From Stomorhina lunata (lineage: Eukaryota; Arthropoda; Insecta; Diptera; Rhiniidae): a DNA stretch of 64,000 nt. Below the pieces are notes generated by a model. That model was not told the DNA's origin. It ran no database searches and saw only the letters and a list, made by a program, of their open reading frames with translations. Both the position numbers and the translations under genes were made by a program. The stretch covers positions 8,957,442 to 9,021,441 of the forward strand of contig OW121740.1 in assembly GCA_933228675.1 (NCBI GenBank), read 5' to 3'. Positions 58,816-64,000 of the stretch are shown here, one piece after another (positions within the stretch are counted from its first letter, which is position 1; each line of letters opens with the position of its first letter).

Positions 58816-60679
58816 ATAAACTATCCCATTATGTAGAAATAAATGTTGTTGTTTTCCGAAAACAAGTTGGTTTCATCATTTCTTATCTTTATGATTGAAA
58901 AATAACTTTTTAACTAACCATATAACTTTATTGTTCTTCTTCTAAACCGCCAACAACAATTGAAATTAAAATTAAAATAAGAAAAAATCTAGAAAAAAAA
59001 ATAAATAATCAATTGAGTAGTCGTCCAAGGGCCAGCCAAAGCATTTGAAAGGGTGTGTAAATTCTCTTCCCAAGATACGAGTAAAGATGTGAGTAAAACA
59101 CACTGATAAACAGACAGAAAAAGAAAAATAATGAAAACAAGAAAAAGGGCCAATAATAATAATAACAATAATAACGACATGATAAAGAATGTAAAACGTT
59201 AAAACATCTTATAAACAAGATCAAAAGCGGCATAAGAAACATTTTTCAAATGTACAAGAATAACAACCAACAATCTAGAACCAAATAGCCAAAGACAGAC
59301 AGCAGACAGCAGCCAGCAGCCAGCCAAATAGCTGAGCAGCAATAGTCAAACAATTTTTCTTGTCTCTAGAAGATTTGGAGAAGAAACATTGCAGGATAAA
59401 GTAATTTTCTCAAAATGATTGGAAAGGAAGAACATAAATACACATATACTCGCTTAGATGCTCAAAGAACCACAGCCTTCCTCTGTTAACAAAAATCATT
59501 GGTAGTATTTAACACAGGATGACGACGATGAAGATGATGTTGACGATGACTACGATATTGGTAATAGTTGTTGCTTTTTAATGTTCACAATAATAATGGT
59601 GGCCGTAGACTTGCAGGAAACCTAACAAGTATCATGTATGGAAGTTTATAAAAGAGCAAAAAACATTTCAAACTTGTTTGATTGTGGGAAAAATATGACT
59701 AACAAATGTTTGCTTTTGTTCTTTTTTTTCAGTTTTCCTTGTTATTAGTGGTTTGGTGTTGGAAGTTTTTGTGTTCTTATAGGAATTTATCTCTTCCTAT
59801 CATATATGGTTTATTATTTTAATAAAGAAGTTTACAAGACCATGAACAAAAAAAACCCTAAAAGATTGTGAGGAAGGAAGAAGCGGCTTAGAAAACAAAA
59901 TTTATAATTATAACAGAGGCGACGAACAGGACAGGAAAAGTTTATTTTGTACAATAGTTGTTAATGGTCAGTAGGAATATTAACATAAGAGCTCCCTATG
60001 TTAAGGCGTTTCTTAATAATTTAGAAAATTATATAGAATTTAAAAATAATTGTTAAGGATACTTAAAGGCAGGAAGGCAAGGAAATTAGTTTTACTTACA
60101 GCAGTTAATATTGAAGCAACTTCCATAAAATAACTAGGGTCAGGTCCTTGTCTGCAGGTGGTCGATAGCTGCTTTTGATGCATCCAAAAGTCAACTAGCG
60201 GTAGTCTGAAAGTTAAATGTCGGACACTTGCAATGACTAGCAAATCTGAAAATCTCTATTCATTTTGCCGATTTAATTTCAAAATGCCGGGAGTATTGAA
60301 GAAATCATGAAAAAAAACTTTCCAAAGCTTGTCAATGGATGATACCCAAGCCGTTCTAACTAGATTTCCCACTGTAGTGGAAACTTGTATAAACATCTGC
60401 TAAATCTTATGCATATTATATCCCGGTTGTGGATTAATCGTTAGTATAAATTAAAATAATTTAATAAAGCTAATTGATTTAAAAATTATTGAAATTTAAC
60501 AGATTAAAATTTTTCACTTTTTTCTCAGATTTTTTGTTTACATTTTTTTTGCCGGTTTTTAACTGTTACATCAGCGTTGCCAACTATGTGTTCGTCACAG
60601 CATTGCCAGAGTAATTGTTACTTAGACACTACCAGGGCAGAAAAGAATGTAATCTTTTACTTTGTATTTTTTGGGTAAA
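58816..60679. other. AT-rich intergenic stretch
   Basis: No gene recognised. Small microsatellites: AAT/AAC triplets near 59150-59175, CAGC/CAGA-rich near 59296-59330 and GAC/GAT triplets near 59518-59555. Short minus-strand frames (58989-59242, 60040-60243) lack recognisable features. Confidence 0.45.
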
Positions 60680-62352
60680 AATATTTTTTTATAAAAAAAT
60701 TTTCGGTATTAAATTTCTCGGTCCAAATTTTTATATTGACAATTTTTCGGTAACCTAATTTTTCTACATAAAGTATAAGAAATTTTTCGTTAAGAAAATG
60801 TTTCAATAGAAAATTTTTCTATAGAAAATTTATCAGTACAAAAATTTTTCGGTATAAAAATTGTTCAGTATAAAAATTTTTCTATATAAAATTTTTCGGT
60901 TGTTTTTTCATTAGAAAATTTTTCGCTATAAAAATTGTTCTATAGAAAATTTTTGGTATAAAAATTTTTCGTTATAGAAGTTTTTGGCTATAAAAATTTT
61001 TGACTATAAAATTTTGGCTATAAAATTTTTTGTTATAAAAATTTTTCTATAGAAAAAATAAGTTTTGTGGTATACAAATTTTTCGATATAAATTTTTTTG
61101 GTATACATTTTTTTTAGAAAATTTTTCTATAGAAAACTTTTCGTAAAAATTTTTCTATAGGAAATTTTTCTTAAGAAAATTTTTCGTTATAAAATTTTTC
61201 ATAAGAAATTTTTTCTTAAGGAAATTTTCTGTTATAAAAAATTTTTGTATAAAAATTTTTTCGCTTTAAAAATTTTTCTATCGAAAATTTTTGGTTATAA
61301 AATTTTTTCTATAGAAAATAATTGCCTATACAAATTTTTCTTTATAAAAATTTTTTCTATAGAAAATATTTCGTTATAAAATTTTTTCTATAGAAAATTT
61401 TTCGTTATAAAAATTTTTTCTATAGAAAAATTGTTCGTTACAAAAAATTGTTTCTATAGAAAATTTTTCGGAATAAAAATTTTTTATAGAAAATTTATGG
61501 CAAATTTTCTATAGGAAATTGTTAGTTATACAAATTTTTCCATAGAACATTTTTCGTTATAAAAATGTTTTCTATAGAAAATTTTTCGTTATACCTATAA
61601 ATTTAGAAAATTTTTCGTTAAAAAAAAAAATTTCTATAGAAATATTTTTTTTAGAAGATTTTTGGTGTACAATTTTTTTTAGGAAATTTTTCGGTTAAAA
61701 AAATTTTTACAGAAAATTTTTCGGTACGAACACGTTTCTATTTTTTTTTTTTTAAATATTAAAAAATTTGTTTATAGAAAATTATTCGTAATAAAAATTT
61801 TTCTATATACAATTTCTCGTTATAAAAATTTTTAGCTTTTCAAATTTTTCTATAGAAAATTTTTCGCTATAAAAATTTTTCTGCAGAAAATTTTTCGTTA
61901 TAAAATTTTTTTTTATGAAAATTTTTCATAATAAAAATTTGTCTATAGAAAATTTTTTGCTATTAAAATTTTTCGGTATTAAAATGTTTCTATGGAAAGT
62001 TTTTCGGTATAAAAAATTTTGTTTTTTCTTGTTTTAAAAATTTTTCTATAGAAAATTTTTATCTATAAAAATTTTTCCATAGAAAATTTTTATCTATAAA
62101 AATTTTTCTATAGAAAATTTTTATCTATAAAAATTTTTCTATACAAATTAGAAAATTTTTCTGTAGAAAATTTTATAATTTTTTTTTATAGAAAATTTTT
62201 TTATATAAAATTTTTCGTTATAAAAATTTTGTTATAGAAAATGTTGAGTTTCAAAATTTTTCTAAAGAAAATTTTTCGTTATAAAAATTTTTTGTTGAAA
62301 AATTTTTCGTAATAAAAATTTTTCTGTATACAAATTTTTCTATAAAATTTTT
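60680..62352. repeat. ~30-bp minisatellite array C2
   Basis: Fifty or more degenerate units alternating AAAATTTTTCTATAGAAAA and TTTTTCGTTATAA. The first half equals the CTATAG half-unit of array C, and the second carries the TTTTTCG word of array B. The array stops about 120 bp beyond the RpL35A poly(A) signal. Confidence 0.88.
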
Positions 62353-62472
62353 GCGGTTATTCCAGCAAACTTGTATAATACTCACATTATTCCCTTAGAA
62401 AAATAAAAACCAGATGTTTGTGGTCAATACAATAAATAACATTTATAATGAATATTTTTTTAAATTTGTTGT

Positions 62473-62478
62473 TTTATT
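62473..62478 (-). promoter_or_regulatory. RpL35A: RpL35A poly(A) signal
   Basis: AATAAA on the minus strand (TTTATT on plus) lies about 65 nt after the stop codon, a normal distance for a short 3' UTR. Confidence 0.75.
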
Positions 62479-62542
62479 AGTTTAAAAAAAATGTTGGTTT
62501 TTTTCTTTACATTAAGGTCAAATTAATAAGTTCTAAAACAAC

Positions 62543-63664
62543 TTAAATTCTGGATGGGTACAACATCTGGAAGGAGAAAAAAAAGAGAGAATTGAAATAA
62601 GTTAAAAAGTAAATTTAAATGCTATTAAAAAATTACATTATTAAAATAAAGTCCCTTAAAAAAATTCTAATATCTTTAAAAAATTTCATTGTAAATCGAA
62701 AACTCTAGGATCCATTATAATAACACATTTCGCTGATAACTTTTACGACCCCTATGCAAAATTAATCAAAATTACATTTTTTTTAACTTCTATAAAACTT
62801 TTAAGTATTTTCCAATATTCTAGTTACAGCATTCAAAATCAAATGCATTATTTTATCGTGAAAGGAATCGAATCACAATCTGAAATATTCAAGATTATCT
62901 TTTGATACAATTCAATTAGCATTTTTATCATAATCATACAATTTTTAAATGATACTTTGCATATTATTCAAAACTTTGTAAGCTAGTTCTTAACATTTTA
63001 TAGATTCTAGTAGGAACTTATTCCGAACAATCTTATTTCAAAGCCAATAATCTGATAAGAACTCATGTAGAACCATAACAGAAGTCTTCTTATATAAAGA
63101 AACCTTGTCTAGTATCACTGCAACTAATCAAAAAACAATACTTACAATGCGAATGCGGTGACCCATGGCGTGACCAGGTAAATTTCTGTTGAAACGAGCA
63201 CGTACGCAACCGCTGTTACCGTGCAAGCGGGTTACCTTACCCCAAACGGCACGGACACGAGTCTTGCGTTCTGGGTGTTGAGGTACGCACTTCTTGGTTT
63301 CAGCCTTGTAGACATAAACACAACGTTTGCCAATGTAGAATTGACCGTGTTCCTTTCTGCGGGCACCTTCGATCTAAAACAAAACAACAAATAATTTACA
63401 AATTTATATTGATGTTTATGTTAATTTAAGAATCAAAATATTTACCTTCAAGATAGCATGATTTTCGTGTTGGTTTCTCAAACCACGTTTGTAACCAGTG
63501 AAAACAGCCTTGGCAAACAAACGACCATGACGCTTGTACTTAGGAGCAGATTTAACATCAGCAGCCTTTTCGGTTTTGGTGGCCTTAACGGCTTTGTTGG
63601 CCTTAGCAGCCTTGGGGGCCTTGGCGGGTGCAGCAGCGGCAGGGGCAGCTTGTGTGTCAGCCAT
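62543..63664 (-). CDS. RpL35A: 60S ribosomal protein L35a (eL33), three coding exons
   Basis: Structural protein of the large cytosolic ribosomal subunit. Exon 1 (63446-63664) encodes an Ala/Lys-rich N-terminal extension ([12 protein letters not shown]...), then [20 protein letters not shown] and QHENHAILK. Exon 2 (63146-63373) runs from [20 protein letters not shown] through [17 protein letters not shown] to [13 protein letters not shown]. Exon 3 (62543-62566) encodes only MLYPSRI and the stop. Splice sites are GT/AG, both introns phase 0: GTAAAT...TTTTAG (72 bp) and GTAAGT...TTCCAG (579 bp). The total is 156 residues, close to the Drosophila length, and sequence identity with the family is very high. 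The start is fixed by the conserved MAD terminus. The gene looks intact; its exons are far more GC-rich than the rest of the window. Confidence 0.97.
62567..63145 (-). other. RpL35A: RpL35A intron between coding exons 2 and 3
   Basis: 579 bp, GTAAGT donor after HRIRI and TTCTCCTTCCAG acceptor before MLYPSRI. I looked for box C/D or H/ACA snoRNA signatures, common in ribosomal protein introns, and found none that was convincing. Confidence 0.92.
63374..63445 (-). other. RpL35A: RpL35A intron between coding exons 1 and 2
   Basis: 72 bp, GTAAAT donor after the ILK codons and GTTTTAG acceptor before IEG; AT-rich, typical short fly intron. Confidence 0.93.
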
Positions 63665-63670
63665 AGTTAA

Positions 63671-64000
63671 CTATTGGGCCAAAAAATAGTAAAAGAAAAC
63701 AAAAACATTCCATTATTATAACACTCATAAAGGTTTTTCTTCTTTAATCTATTATGTTTTTAATTTCATTCAACATTTTTCATATCTAAACATTGCTTTA
63801 ATTTTATTTCCAACTTGTTTTTCTTTTCATTCTCCACATCTACTTTTCACAAAATCTTGCAATAAAATTTTTATCTTGAAACATCTTCTATATTATTCAT
63901 AATTAACACTTAATATTATTCATTTACAATAGTTGGTAGCATTAATTATTGTTTTCATCATTAATTTAGTTAAATTTAAAGCATTATTTAGCATATTTTT
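63671..64000 (-). other. Probable 5' UTR intron or upstream region of RpL35A
   Basis: Six bases before the ATG the minus strand reads CCCAATAG after a pyrimidine-rich tract (TTTTGTTTTCTTTTACTATT). That would make a good 3' splice site with a non-coding first exon beyond the window edge, as is frequent in ribosomal protein genes. No promoter is recognised inside the window. Confidence 0.35.

Noticed and set aside
62567..63145. snoRNA in the RpL35A intron
   Set aside because: Ribosomal protein introns often host snoRNAs, but I found no convincing paired C/D boxes or H/ACA hairpins with boxes on the sense strand.

Overview
The window looks like nuclear DNA of a higher (brachyceran, probably calyptrate) fly. 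Evidence: it is very AT-rich, has spliceosomal introns, carries one ribosomal protein gene very close to Drosophila RpL35A, and holds a typical dipteran transposon mix (INE-1/DINE-1-like elements, Tc1/mariner, a DD41D mariner relative, hAT, non-LTR retrotransposons). I see no bacterial, viral or organellar gene and no convincing tRNA or rRNA. The species cannot be fixed from sequence alone.

The only intact gene I can support is RpL35A on the minus strand at 62543-63664 (three coding exons, 156 codons, poly(A) signal at 62473). Everything else is intergenic sequence made of repeats and broken mobile elements.

Layout. 1-2844: an INE-1-like element split by a 1565-bp Tc1-type transposon. 3649-8113: three head-to-tail 1.4-1.5 kb units, each next to a (TA)n tract, each with five ~125-bp internal repeats and a 3' hairpin. 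8114-10840: low-complexity sequence and two minisatellites. 12511-16244: 12-bp minisatellite A. 18205-20300: ~29-30 bp array C. 22374-26199: 29-bp array B. 26200-27214: unique spacer. 27215-28970: array B inverted. 30536-32195 and 33966-34760: array A inverted. 35.1-35.6 kb: more GC-rich stretch, possibly a promoter or 5' exon. 36.1-39.8 kb: DD41D pseudogene, non-LTR remnant, hAT element with an 8-bp target duplication. 41.3-47 kb: foldback elements, palindromes and short repeats. 48-50.3 kb: ~335-bp satellite interrupted by a truncated non-LTR element. 52091-52860: complete-looking INE-1-like element. 53-55.6 kb: non-LTR fragments and a long (TA)n. 56.2-57.1 kb: 31-bp array D, carrying about 17 copies of TATCGATA. 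60.68-62.35 kb: array C2, ending just past the RpL35A 3' end.

The most unusual feature is the minisatellite architecture. Two unrelated minisatellites (A, 12 bp; B, 29 bp) each occur in both orientations, nested as A-B-B'-A' around a ~1 kb spacer near 26.7 kb. Several other arrays share a ~29-31 bp period and appear to be built from exchangeable palindromic half-units (CTATAG, TTCGAA, ATCGAT cores). Long open frames over these arrays are by-products of periods divisible by three or of stop-poor units, not genes.
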